DNA of 40,495 nt from Paulinella micropora (Eukaryota; Cercozoa; Imbricatea; Euglyphida), in contig BJOX01000371.1 of NCBI GenBank assembly GCA_009731375.1, positions 555,838-596,332 of the forward strand, in the 5' to 3' direction. The notes beneath the pieces were generated by a model. The model saw only the letters and a program-made list of their open reading frames with translations. It did not search any database and had not been told where the DNA came from. Position numbers and translations under genes: made by a program. Positions 30,201 to 40,495 of the stretch are shown one piece after another (within the stretch, counting starts at the first letter, position 1; the number at the start of each line of letters is the position of its first letter).

Positions 30201-30710
30201 AGTAGTCTTGGATCGGGTGGAACCAGTCGTTCAAAACTTTGATCACCTGCACCACACTCCTGGCCCTGGCGACTATCAGCTCATTGATGTTGAGCAGCAG
30301 AACCGGCCGCGCACTTTTCACCAACCTGAAGGCGTACTGGGTGCCCACGGCGTTGGCGATATCAACCTCAGGCCCCGCCGAGTCAAGAATACCCGGCGGG
30401 TCCACCAACCAGACATTTCCGTATTCCGGGATGGCGCGAAATGCCTTGACGTACCGGGTGACGGAGGCCGCTCCAAACCCGATCTGTGCGCCCTCGAACT
30501 GGTCCTTGCACTCAACTCTCTTCCGGGTGATGCCATCGGGCGAGTAGAGGATCATCGTTCCACCGCCGAGGTAGTGTGTCGCGGTGGTTTTGCCGCAGCC
30601 GGTGATACCCAGTAGGATGATGGCATCGCCCTCGCCGGACACCTCCACTGCCTTTTTGCTCTCGTTGGACAGCTCCAGGATCCTTGCCAGGTCCAGTCCT
30701 TGCCGACCTC
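24288..30710 (-). CDS. giant P-loop GTPase fused to a SecA-type helicase C-terminal half, main exon
   Basis: One uninterrupted exon of 2,140 codons. It extends upstream of any ATG to an acceptor (cttgacccag) at 30711, so the start lies in another exon. In order: a short leader; a P-loop (GITGCGKTT, about residues 46-54 of the joined protein); DPPG as G3 (about 115); FFTHLTEDD as a G4-like stretch; then about 1,700 residues of charged, mostly helical sequence with no domain I recognise. The last 170 residues resemble SecA nucleotide-binding domain 2: PVLIFFHSDKALEDFM, RGIDFK (SecA RGTDIK), GGVHVI (SecA GGLHVI), QIKGRTARQ (SecA QLRGRAGRQ). The first SecA half, with its own Walker A and DEAD box, is absent. 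An inferred role is a nucleotide-driven scaffold or remodeller in the cytosol; the substrate is unknown. Its main-exon frame is free of stops, which argues for a live gene. Confidence 0.88.
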
Positions 30711-30877
30711 CTGGGTCAAGTAAGCAAGTAACTAAGTAAGTAGTATGCAGGCCAGGATTAAAAACACTTCATAGTTGCACCCTTGTGAAACAGGATGTCA
30801 CCATCTTGCTCTCATACTGGCAAACAGGTAATTTAGTCAAGGGCATACAAAGGATTAAGAATTTATTTGGAACCAAA
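30711..30877. other. intron sequence
   Basis: Sequence upstream of the acceptor of the main exon, with a short GTAA repeat at 30719-30740. Nothing else recognised. Confidence 0.5.
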
Positions 30878-31105
30878 ATCCGCTGTTCTTTCGCACAAAT
30901 ATTTGGCCGCAACACCTGCTATTTTTTAGCCAAACATATTTGATATTTGGACGCAACAACCGCTGTTTTTAAGCAACACATATTTGTTCGCAACATGCGC
31001 TGTTTTGGCGAAAGATGTTGCGCCGCAACACTCGCTGTTTTTCGCAAAATTATTCGTTCGCAACACCCACTATTCTTTCGCAAAACATGTTGGCCGCATA
31101 ACCAG
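30878..31105. repeat. 36-45 bp degenerate minisatellite
   Basis: Six diverged units each contain a form of cgctgttttt and a form of ttggccgcaacac. Lies in the inferred first intron of the giant GTPase gene. Confidence 0.8.
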
Positions 31106-31213
31106 TTTTTTTATTTTTTTAATTTTTTTATTTTCATTTATTTATTTATTTATTTATTTATTTTTGCGTGAAACATACAGATAGATAGATAGTAGATAGA
31201 TATATAGATAGAC

Positions 31214-31278
<65 letters not shown>

Positions 31279-31318
31279 TGTTCAGTTTAGTCTAGGAGCG
31301 TCGCATAGCCAAATGGCC

Positions 31319-31398
<80 letters not shown>

Positions 31399-31640
31399 AC
31401 ATATAAGGTCGCAAGACCCCGCTGCTTTCATGGTAGATTTTCCACTAATATGCAAACAAATATAATAAATATTATGAATATATATATACGTATTTTTATA
31501 CATACGTACATAATATGCATTATATTATTATTACATATGCATACATACGTACATAATATGCATTATATTATTATTACGTATATATGTACATATATATAAA
31601 ATGGATATGATAAGCATATATCCACGCTTCACTGATGACC

Positions 31641-31713
<73 letters not shown>

Positions 31714-31741
31714 AAGATAGATAGGTAGATAGATAGATAGG

Positions 31742-31795
<54 letters not shown>

Positions 31796-31838
31796 TATAG
31801 ATAGATATATAGATAGATAGATAGATAGATAGATAATA
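31106..31838. repeat. T-rich, GATA and TA arrays with short unique islands
   Basis: (TTTA)n to 31164, then GATA arrays at 31168-31276, 31319-31395 and 31642-31835. The islands between them (31277-31318, 31396-31641) are AT-rich and show no exon. An ataatatgcattatattattatta unit is present twice (near 31510 and 31553). Confidence 0.85.
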
Positions 31839-32354
31839 TTTCGACTTATGTCAGAAAAGGAGTTTCTGATTTCGTCAACCAAAGAGGTCTGTTGGCATTT
31901 ACCCGATGCCCAGCTAAGCCATGAATTTGCATGGAAGGGACTGATACAGGCGAAAAATCAGAGGAGCTCTCATTGAGAGTCCAAAAACCTCCTCAGCACC
32001 GGGCGGGGCCAGGGCTCGTTGCATAAGCACCCCTTGCAGAACGAGCTCCCACCTCCATTACAGAGGACCCAGTAAGCAGATGGAGTTTTGAGACTGTGGC
32101 AATGTCCGCAGAGCATAACCAAGCCCAAGGGAGGGTCGGTGACTTCTCGAATGACCTCAGTAGGGTCAAACATCGATAACCAAGCAATCTAGCATCAACC
32201 GACAGAGCACTGTGGGTTGAAATCCGGGCTCAATAAGCGAGAAAGGGCACCCTGAGGGAACAGGATTGTGATTCCCCACGCTTTTCGGCATGTGACTTAT
32301 AGGCGTATGGCTCGGTACACAAAGTGCCCACCACGGGCCCAACACTCCCACACC

Positions 32355-32357
<3 letters not shown>
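31839..32357 (-). repeat. TATC-bounded dispersed repeat, copy 5 (long subfamily)
   Basis: Minus-strand copy flanked by GATA arrays. It carries the extra internal segment of about 80 bp (accctactgaggtcattcga region) that copies 1-4 lack. Confidence 0.85.
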
Positions 32358-32435
<78 letters not shown>

Positions 32436-32504
32436 GGATGGATGGATGGATGGATGGATGGATAGATGGATAGATAGATAGATGGATGGATGGATGGATA
32501 GATG

Positions 32505-32537
<33 letters not shown>
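32358..32537. repeat. (GATA)n/(GGAT)n array
   Basis: GATA units with GGAT patches between two dispersed repeats. Confidence 0.94.
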
Positions 32538-32539
<2 letters not shown>

Positions 32540-32867
32540 GGATGAGATTTCGCAAAAGAAAACTCTTTGCAAAGGAAACACAGTTTTACATCAAACAGCA
32601 ATTTTTGTACTGTGCATGTGTCCGGGATGGGGATCACGGGTAGACTGTGTTCTCGAAAAAGAAGAGAAGGGAAGGTCGTTGAAGAAAAGGATAATCCAAG
32701 GAGGGCAGATTGAAGTTCTTCAATGACTTTCCATTCGCTTAGTGTTGATGGCAATTCCAAGCGATTTCTTCTTTCCATTGGTTCTTTCGGGGCACTTCTT
32801 GTCTGGTGGACGAAATGAGAGTAAGTCTCGGAGTCAACACTGTGGGTGGAATCCGGGTTGACAATGC

Positions 32868-32868
<1 letters not shown>
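32538..32868 (-). repeat. second TATC-bounded repeat family, single copy
   Basis: On the minus strand it starts near cattgtcaacccggattcca and ends gcgaaatctcatc, then runs into TATC units. The start (ccggattccacccacagtg) and the last bases resemble the main TATC-bounded family. The middle is different. An ORF across it merges into the arrays and is not a gene. Confidence 0.6.
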
Positions 32869-32962
<94 letters not shown>

Positions 32963-32972
32963 AAGATGATAG
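32869..32972. repeat. (GATA)n array
   Basis: Pure GATA units, then a short unique stretch to 33109 with no exon that I can see. Confidence 0.94.
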
Positions 32973-33107
32973 ATAAACATATTTCACCGGAACACATGCA
33001 AGTTTGTCACACGATGTTCTGTTGATTCGTCCGCGGATTCATTGTATATATACACACATATGCACATCTGCAGGTCAAAATTTTCAAGATCATTTGCATG
33101 TTTCGAC

Positions 33108-33109
<2 letters not shown>

Positions 33110-33189
<80 letters not shown>

Positions 33190-33209
33190 TTTTTTTTTTN
33201 NNNNNNNNN
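33110..33209. repeat. poly-T tract and 10-N gap
   Basis: About 75 T residues, AAAAAA, more T, then ten N at 33200-33209. Confidence 0.97.
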
Positions 33210-33264
33210 AGAATGTATGTATGTGTATGTATGTATGCAAGTGTTTAGGTATGTCGGTCGGTAC

Positions 33265-33298
33265 CTCGGGGAAACGCAGACTCCGAATGCGACGACAT
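33265..33298 (-). CDS. inferred first coding exon of the giant GTPase/SecA-like gene
   Basis: The minus strand holds an ATG at 33298 followed by [10 protein letters not shown] and a donor (gtaccg) at 33264. The split codon (G, then GA) fits the phase of the acceptor at 30711 exactly, giving an ATG-initiated protein. The intron would be 2.55 kb and contains two dispersed repeats and a minisatellite. The evidence is phase plus position only. Confidence 0.45.
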
Positions 33299-33309
33299 GG
33301 GCCAAGACG

Positions 33310-33761
<452 letters not shown>

Positions 33762-34264
33762 AGTCTGTCGACAGACGGACGATTTGGGGGATGGTGTGGG
33801 AGTGCTGGGCCCGTGGTGGGGTGCACTTTGTGTACCGAGCCATACGCCTATAAGTCACATGCCGAAAATTGAGCCCGGATTACCACCCACAGTGCTCTGT
33901 CGGTTTATGCTAGACTGCTTGGTTATCGATGCTCTGACCCTACTGAGGCCATTCGAGGTGTCACTGACCCTCCCTTGCGCTTGGTTATGCTCTGCGGAGA
34001 TTGCCACAGTCTCAAAACTCCATCTGCTTACTGGGTCCTCTGTAATGGAGTGGGAGCTCGTTCTGCAAGGGGTGCTTATGGAACGAGCCCTGGCCCCGCC
34101 CGGTGCTGAGGAGGTTTTTGGACTCTCAATGAGAGCTCCGCTGGTTTTTCGCCTGTATCAGTCCCTTCCATGCAAATTCATGGCTTAGCTGGGCATCGGG
34201 TAATTGCCCACAGACCTCTTTCAAATCAGAAACTCCTTTTTCTGACATTAGTCGAAATCTCATC
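33762..34264 (+). repeat. TATC-bounded dispersed repeat, copy 6 (long subfamily)
   Basis: Starts near cagtctgtcgacagac and ends cgaaatctcatc, then a (TCAA/TATC)n array. It has the internal segment accctactgaggccattcga like copy 5, and lacks about 45 bp after catgccgaaa. Confidence 0.85.
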
Positions 34265-34307
34265 AATCAATTTATCAATCAATTTATCAATCTATCTATC
34301 AATCAAT

Positions 34308-34376
<69 letters not shown>

Positions 34377-34444
34377 GTATATGATATGTATACATCTTCA
34401 GGGGGGGGGGGCTTTTTTGTAGTTAGTAACTGAGGTTATTATTA

Positions 34445-34489
<45 letters not shown>

Positions 34490-34550
34490 TTATTACTATT
34501 ATTATTATTGTTATTATGATTATTATTATTATTATTATTATTATTCTGGA
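34265..34550. repeat. TCAA/TATC array, poly-G and (ATT)n array
   Basis: Tetranucleotide array to 34378, a run of 12 G at 34401-34412, then ATT units. Confidence 0.93.
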
Positions 34551-34874
34551 GGGGTGCACAAGATGGCACTCCACGGGAAGAGGAGGTGGTTGGGCCTCTC
34601 CCCACGAAGGTGACCGCTGGGGGAGGGCGGTCACCGGGATATGCGCAACTCTCAACTGGGCATTTACTCGGTAGGGGTTCGGCCAGGCAGGTTGTGGGGT
34701 TGTCTGTTGGATTGTTGGTTGGCTCGTTTTTCTTGGCTGTTGGGTTGGGTCTGGTTTCCTGGTTAGCCCATTTTCGCCGAATTTCCTGCCGAGTAAATGC
34801 CTGGGGGCTTCCAGTTCCGGTTTGGTGATCTTGTTGAGGTGAGCATTAGGAGGAAACAGTACCGATATGGGTTG
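34551..34874. other. unassigned sequence upstream of the LINE
   Basis: GC-rich unique sequence with no recognised gene. It may be LINE 5' untranslated sequence or another repeat. Confidence 0.4.
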
Positions 34875-34960
34875 AAGATAGGATTCACATTGAACCAAGA
34901 TGGGGCCGAGTTGACCTGTTCCAACTCGGCTCCATTTCGGCTTCATGTTAATCCTATCTT
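34875..34960. repeat. long imperfect hairpin
   Basis: Arms of about 39 bp pair around the loop acctgtt (34914-34920). The outer 11 bp (aagataggatt with aatcctatctt) and inner 10 bp (gccgagttg region) are perfect. Most of the middle pairs too. Confidence 0.85.
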
Positions 34961-35536
34961 ATCCTATCTGGGTCTTGTCTCCTCCCTATCTTCGCTTCTT
35001 CGGGGTTGCCTAACTGGAACACATGATGAGCGCACGTTGGAGAGGGGCTTCAGTCGGTCCCAATGCCTTGCCAGTGCCTTGCTGCGTTGCCGTGCCTTGC
35101 CCCATGCATTCACACCCTCCACCGTTGCATTTCTAACTGAGCAGCTTCGGCTGGGATTACTATACTTGTCTGTAAGACCCTATAGGTACCGCTAGGTTCG
35201 CGCCTTCTATACCCACGTGGGGGAAGGAGTTTCAGCGGCACGCCGTCCGATCTGGCTCCACTCGGGGACACCCGTACCTCATGATGTGTATTGTTAGGAG
35301 CAGCTGAAAGTCCATAAGGCATGAGAGTAGAGGCGTTGGCGATGCGATGGAGAGTGTGTGTAGTGCGTGAGGCAGGTTCTGGCGACGCTGGGGGTGCTGG
35401 CGGGCGCCGAAGGGCACGAAGCGACGCGGCAGCGTCCAGTGACACCGGCGGAAATGCGTGTAGTGTGTGTTGCAGATACCGCCGATGCTATTTGCATGGA
35501 CGGGCGCTTTCCTCGGCGTAAAGAGGCGCGGCGGTA
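34961..35536. other. probable LINE 5' region
   Basis: GC-rich, with no intact ORF that looks coding. It precedes the LINE reading frame directly. No promoter motif recognised. Confidence 0.4.
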
Positions 35537-35989
35537 ATGGCCAGCGACATTGGCCGTCTACTACTCTCAATGGATTACAAATACGCGAAGCACGGAGCTA
35601 CCACTGTGGCCCTTATGGGACAAGGTAGAATCGCCGAAGACCTGGACAATCCCCGTGGGAATGCCTCTTCGACGGGCTCTGGCCCGATGTCCCAGGATGG
35701 GAGGATGAGGGCTCGCGTAAATGACGGATTTCCTGAACCACGTGGAGAGGCTACCTTAGCTGCGCCTCATCCTTCCTCCCCAAACCTGGCACACGGGTCG
35801 GCGCTTCAACATAAGGCAAGCGGCTCTATATGGCAGATGGCACCGCCGCCTCGACGGTACCGGAGGGTGGATCGGTACGACAAGGACGGGCGTAATCTGA
35901 TTGTCTGGGGACTCTCAGAACGCGCCAATCTACAGGAGATCGCCTCCAAAATGAGCGGTCTTCGTCTGGTGGTCCCGGTTATGGAGTGA
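35537..35989 (+). pseudogene. LINE N-terminal reading frame before an in-frame TGA
   Basis: 150 codons with a basic, Arg-rich end (RYDKDGRNLIVWGLS). The TGA at 35987 is followed in the same frame by more coding sequence (LELVYEDDDSRQTALQQLKH). The two halves together look like one small RNA-binding-type domain with beta-alpha-beta character. That suggests a nonsense mutation rather than two proteins. Confidence 0.6.
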
Positions 35990-36001
35990 CAAGGCCAGCG
36001 A

Positions 36002-37740
36002 ATGTCTCGTCACCTGGAACTGGTCTACGAGGACGATGACAGCAGGCAGACGGCGTTGCAGCAACTCAAACATCTCAAAATCTTCGGCAGAGGGGTCAAT
36101 GTGGCCCTTGGGCGCAGGTTCAGGGACAGGGAACGTGCCCGAAGGCTTATTCGCATCCATTTGCGTGGGGAAGCGGCAGTCCGGAAGGAGGAAGCTGCGA
36201 CGGGATATCGCGTCTTGCATGAAGAACGTGTTGATGATGTGCAGGTGGTGCCTTCGGAATCGGCTGCCGATGCACCTCAGGGTGTGTCTGAGTGTGTTGA
36301 TGTGCAGGCGGTGCCCCTGCCTTCGGCGGCCAGTGCAGTGGGGGACCAACCTGCGCAAGCACCTGCAGAGGGGGGCAGCATGGGGGCGGATGCCAAGCGC
36401 GGCCGTCGGGTCCGGAAACGAGCCAGGAAGCACCGCTCCAAGCAGTTCGATACCGGCTTCAAGCTACTCGTCGCGAGTCACAACTGGCAGGGTAAAACGG
36501 GATACGACAACATTGGCACAGCGGAATGGGCATCATTCTACAAGCACAAGGGCTGGCTAGTCATCGGGGCCCAGGAGCACCGCATGGGCAAGAAGCAACT
36601 TTCCAAATGCAGCCTGGATGGATTCCGGATTTTTGGAAAACCTGCGGAGGTCAGCGAGAAAAATCGCTGCAAGGGTGGGGTTCTATTCGCGGTGGCTAAC
36701 TTCCTTGGTCCGTATTGTAACCTGGTGTCAGCCCCCGTCGACCACCGGCAGCAAGTGTGGCTGCGTATCGCCTCGGGTGTTACCGGCGCTCAGGATATCT
36801 ATGTGGGCAACGGCTACTTTCCCCAGGAAACGCAGGAAGAAGAGTCGTCAGAGGCGTATGCGGCCTGGCAGGCAGCTATAGCTTTTTTTGGAGCCAAAGG
36901 TCTTGTGATAACGGTGGCGGATGCCAACGCGAAGCTCGGGCCGGCATGCAGCCGAAAAGAGGAGGGCATCGTCGGTCAGTACGGGGAGGTCGATGAAAAG
37001 GGAGCACCGGTACGTTCGGAGAATGGCAAGAGACTCGCGGCTGTCCTCGTCGCTACGGGCCTGCGAAATCTGAGCGGCTTCTCGTGCCCAGTGGAAGGGT
37101 CCTACTGGTGGTCCCGGCGTGAGCAGCGCGGCATGGGCACAGGCAAGCACCTCCTCGATTACATCTGCGCGTCGCCTGGCTTGGCATCTGGAGCAAAGTT
37201 CGGAGTATGCGAAGATGATCTTGATACGGACCACAAGGCAGTATGGGCCGAACTGACGTGGAGCGGCCAGCGCCGGCCAAAGCGGGCTGCGAAACCTTAC
37301 AGGTCCTTTCGTGTTGATAAGCTTATTGGTGCTGGTGTCTCGGGTAATGATCACGCTGCGAAGCAAGCGCTGGATTATCTACGCGACAAGTTCGATGACG
37401 TATTCCAGCATTGCCTACAGAAGCTTGGAGTGCATCAGCTGCCTGAGCTTGACCTATCGGGTGGTGCCGACAGCCAACGGGTGGTAGATGACGTCACCGA
37501 GCGAGTGGCGCAGTCCTTCCGAATGGCGGCGCACCGGGTCCTTCGCTCCAGATGTATACGATCCCGCTTCACGAACAATTGGTTCGACGGGGAGCTTAAG
37601 GAGCTCATTCAACAGCGCCGGGAGGCCTACGCAGCATACAGGAAGGATGAATCGAATGCGGAAGCCCGTCTGAATTGGCTACGTCTCCGCAAGCAATTCG
37701 GAAGGCAACTCGGGCCAAGAAGTCCGCCTCCTTCAAGCAA
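36002..37740 (+). pseudogene. LINE AP endonuclease region
   Basis: The endonuclease/exonuclease/phosphatase fold spans about 36455-37265. Motifs: LVASHNWQG (Asn), VIGAQEHR (metal-binding Glu), VITVADANAKLG (Asp-X-Asn), LLDYICASP, and DTDHKAVWAE (Asp-His). It would nick the target DNA for target-primed reverse transcription. Frame lost near 37700; the open frame to 37927 past that point is not the true protein. Confidence 0.85.
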
Positions 37741-38829
37741 GTGCAGGAAGAAGCGGTCAAATATCAACACGAGCAATCCTCAAAGCGCTTTTGGCTACTC
37801 GCGAAGCGGCTTGGCGGGGCACGCAGAACGAAGGTCTCCGCGCCGGTGCAAATGGAGGATGGCTCACTGGCGTGTACGCTGCCGGAAAAGGTCGCTCGGT
37901 GGGAGGAATTTCGGAAAAATTCGGTGAAGCCACGGGAAAATCCGGCAAGTGCGGCTGTTGTGGTGGAGTGCTGTGCAGAAGCAGGCTCGCTGGAGTGGGA
38001 GGAAGCCGAAGCTAAGCGGCAGTTCCACTGGAACGATCGCTTCAGAGATGAGGTGGCCCGGGCTATGAAGGAGCACGAAGTAGGTGAAGACACTTGCGAA
38101 GAGCTGGACAAGCCGTTCACGCAAGAGGAGGTCAAGGCAAGGCAACGTGCCCTGAGTAACCACAAAGCTTGTGGCAAGGACAAAGTGAAGAACGAGATGC
38201 TCAAGTATGGCGGCGCCTACATCAAGGGCTACTTAACGCAGTACTTCAACTGGATTCGAAAAGCCGAGAGGACTCCAAAAGCTTGGGGCAGAATCATCGT
38301 CAATATCCCCAAGGGTGGGGATCCTACGGATCCTGACAACTGGAGGGATATCTCGATTATTAGTTACCTTGGTAAGCTGTATCTGTCCTTATTAGCTACC
38401 CGTCTAACGCTCTTCGTGGATGGCCCAGATAAGCTACGTCCAGAGCAGGGAGGCTTCCGCCCGGGGCGTCGCACTACGGATCAGGTCTTTACCCTTTGGC
38501 AGAGGTTGAAGGGGCGTCAGCAGCAGAAGCAGGAGTCGTATGTCCTGTTCGTCGATCTACGCAAGGCTTTCCCGTCTGTATGGAGAGATGGCCTATTTGA
38601 GAGGCTCTGGAAGCTGGGTGTAAGGGGCAAGTTCTGGCGCACGCTACGCAGGTGCTACGAGCAGACTTCGTCGCAAGTGCTAGTTGATGGAGCACTCACC
38701 CCCGAAGTACTGGAGGGTGTAGGCGTCCAACAGGGGTCCCCTCTCTCTCCCACACTCTTCAACGTCTTTATGGATGAGCTGTGTGATCGGCTGGCGAGTG
38801 CCCTCAAGACCACGGATGTGAGCGGCTGA
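37675..38829 (+). pseudogene. LINE reverse transcriptase, first part
   Basis: Fingers and palm motifs in order: IPKGGDPTDPDNWRDISI, RPEQGGFRPGRRTTDQ, FVDLRKAFPSVW (motif A Asp), VQQGSPLSPTLFNVF (motif B). The frame is lost between about 38800 and 38830, just before motif C. Confidence 0.9.
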
Positions 38830-39890
38830 ACGACATCAAGGCACTTCTCTACGCGGACGACGTGGCTCTCATCGCTCACAGTCGCACCGAGCTCCGGAAG
38901 ATGGTCAATGTTGTGGCCAAGTTCGCGCAAGATTATCGGCTGGAAGTCAACCTGAAGCCCGGCAAGACGGAAATCATGCCCATTTACACGTCGAGCAAGG
39001 CGAAACGACCAAGAATCAGGGAGCGAGGTGAGCCCGTGGTGTGGTTCCGCGGCCAGAAGCTTTGTGTCACCAGTCAGTACAAGTACCTGGGAGTGGTTAT
39101 CACCGACGACCTGAAGTGGAAGGAGCAGGCCCTGCGGGCTACGCGTGTCACTGAAGTCGCCACCGCAGGTTGGTACTCTTTGTGGTGTGCAGGTGAGATA
39201 CAAGCTAGGTATCGTCTCATGTGCTGGAATCAACTTGTGGGAGCCAAGCTGAAGTACGCCTTCGATGTCTGGCGTGCCCCCGTATCGCAGCGCACCAAGC
39301 TGGAGGCAGCAATGCTGCGCCCCATGCGGATGATTCTCGGCATCAGCCCTAAGACAAGCAAGTGGATTACACTCTTCCTGGCGCGCTCTTTGAGTGCGGA
39401 GAGTTTGCGACTGGCGGCACAACTGAAGTTCTATGGACGGCTGCATGTTCTACCGGAGGAGCGATTTCCTGTCATCGCATCTCACGTTAAATCCGACTGG
39501 ACTGCGGAGGCCGAAGCCGCTATCAGTGGCTCAATGGATCTACAACAAGGGCTTCAGGAGCTTCTAAATAGCTCAGAGAAGGACCTCGAGGGTTGGAGCC
39601 CGACTGTGGACAAGTCCCTTCGGCAGGACGTCAAGATGGTGCAGCAACTGATGTGGGACAAGCGAGAGGCAGGCAGCGATCTTACTGATGGCCTCCGAGT
39701 CATCCTAAGACAAGTCTTTGGAACTAAGGAGTTCCCAAGGTGGGCAGCTCTTGATAATGCGCATTATAATCTGCTTCGGAGAAGGTTGCTCAGCTGCAAC
39801 AACCGCCTTCGGTTGTACCGCAGCAAGTTGGTCAGTGGCATGTCGCCTCACTGCTTCTGTTGTCATGATGATGTCAATGAGTCTTGCGCA
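38830..39890 (+). pseudogene. LINE reverse transcriptase, second part with YADD
   Basis: In the next frame ALLYADDVALIA gives the catalytic motif C, followed by LEVNLKPGKTEIM and YKYLGVVITDD (motifs D/E). About 230 residues of C-terminal sequence lead into CFCCHDD, the first half of a zinc knuckle. The frame is lost near 39880. Confidence 0.88.
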
Positions 39891-40254
39891 TTTCTTATGG
39901 GATTGCCGCATGCATGAGGTGAGACGTAAGCAGCTGTTGCTGAGTATGCAGAGGCTCGGTGGCATGGGTGTGGGGGGTGCTGAAGGGGATGGAGGGAGTG
40001 AGGAGGGTGGTGAGGTCGTAGGCGCTGAGGTTGCGGTTGAGGATATGTTGCTTGGGCGGGAGCGGGAGGGCTCTGTGCGGCAGGGTTGGGATGATATGTC
40101 GCCTGAGGATCAATCACGATTGTTTTGTAAGTTTTTTCAGGGGAAGTCGCGCTTCCGCAGTAACTTAAGGCTTGCTGCGTTGTTAGGGGTTACAGCGTTG
40201 CGTCCCCCTCCAAAGTTGGATGTGTTGTTTGGATCATATTTGTCTGAGTGTTGA
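39870..40254 (+). pseudogene. LINE C-terminal zinc knuckle and tail
   Basis: LAHFLWDCRMHEVRRKQLL supplies the His and last Cys of the CCHC knuckle started in the previous frame. A Gly/Glu-rich tail continues to a TGA at 40252. Confidence 0.75.
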
Positions 40255-40495
40255 TCTGCTAGGGAGGGTAAAAGGGAGGAGCTTGGGGTGGAGGATGGGG
40301 GCGAGGAGGTGATTGACGTCACTGAGGTTCCATCAGCTCTTGTCCCACCCTCTCCCCCAAGTGACGTTGATGTTGCGCGGCGCGGCCGTCCGCGCAGTGT
40401 GGACGTCCTGGCTAGAGAGAGGGGTTCGGGAGCGCAGCGTAGTGTCTCCGAGTTCTTCTCTTCAGCTAACACCCTCGCATCTAGCTCTTCATGCA
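40255..40495 (+). other. open frame after the TGA, to the window end
   Basis: The frame used before the TGA at 40252 stays open for about 80 codons to the window end. It has a coding-like composition (VIDVTEVPSALVPPSPPSD, then a basic RRGRPR). It may be the rest of the LINE protein beyond a nonsense mutation, or ordinary 3' sequence. Confidence 0.4.

Larger units (their letters stand above)
35537..40495 (+). mobile_element. decayed non-LTR retrotransposon (LINE), 3' end beyond the window
   Basis: A single polyprotein-like order is spread over several frames: N-terminal region, AP-type endonuclease, reverse transcriptase, Cys/His zinc knuckle. The reading frame shifts near 37690-37720, 38800-38830 and 39870-39890 and is cut by in-frame TGAs at 35987 and 40252. 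Endonuclease plus reverse transcriptase without LTRs is the mark of a LINE. The clade cannot be set without a tree. No poly-A or target duplication is visible. Confidence 0.9.

Noticed and set aside
32230-32997. 255-codon minus-strand ORF
   Set aside because: It joins a repeat element to GATA arrays on both sides and has no domain.
35987-40254. Reassignment of TGA as a sense codon in this genome
   Set aside because: Both TGAs lie in a LINE that also has three frameshifts, so decay explains them. The host genes give no support for recoding: AGA ends in TAA, and the giant gene's 2,140-codon exon has no in-frame TGA.

Overview
This window is eukaryotic nuclear DNA. Three protein genes can be assembled only by joining exons across GT-AG introns, and most introns are packed with microsatellites. 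The mix of gene families (aspartylglucosaminidase, an IFI44-like GTPase with membrane segments, a giant GTPase joined to a SecA-type helicase half) and the compact exons suggest a protist or alga. I cannot name the lineage from sequence alone. Five runs of N show a draft assembly.

Layout. Positions 139-7504 (+) hold a complete 14-exon gene for N4-(beta-N-acetylglucosaminyl)-L-asparaginase (AGA). Every junction is phase-consistent and all catalytic positions line up with human AGA without indels. Positions 7505-13560 are intergenic and full of mobile DNA: a tRNA-headed SINE, a 268-bp MITE, a pair of inverted repeat copies that share the SINE's 3' end, and a complete non-autonomous LTR element (10719-12970) with PBS, PPT and a 4-bp target duplication. 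Positions 13571-13880 (+) carry exons of a partial RING-finger gene inside CATA arrays. Positions 16589 to about 20759 (-) hold a multi-exon IFI44-like GTPase gene with an N-terminal membrane segment and a tripled 11-residue hydrophobic module. Positions 20640-22620 are low-complexity sequence and gaps. Positions 23083-33298 (-) hold a giant gene of about 2,200 codons, with an N-terminal P-loop GTPase, a very long helical middle and a C-terminal half-helicase like SecA NBD2. Its first and last exons are inferred from phase matches. Positions 35537-40495 (+) hold a decayed LINE with AP endonuclease and reverse transcriptase.

A family of roughly 370-550 bp repeats (six copies) always sits between (TATC)n arrays, mostly inside introns of these genes. 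Two smaller repeat families share that habit. The two GTPase genes lie on the same strand, one after the other. I see no evidence that the genes form one pathway. The most unusual coding object is the GTPase/SecA-half fusion, and the most unusual repeat biology is the microsatellite-bounded retroposon-like family.
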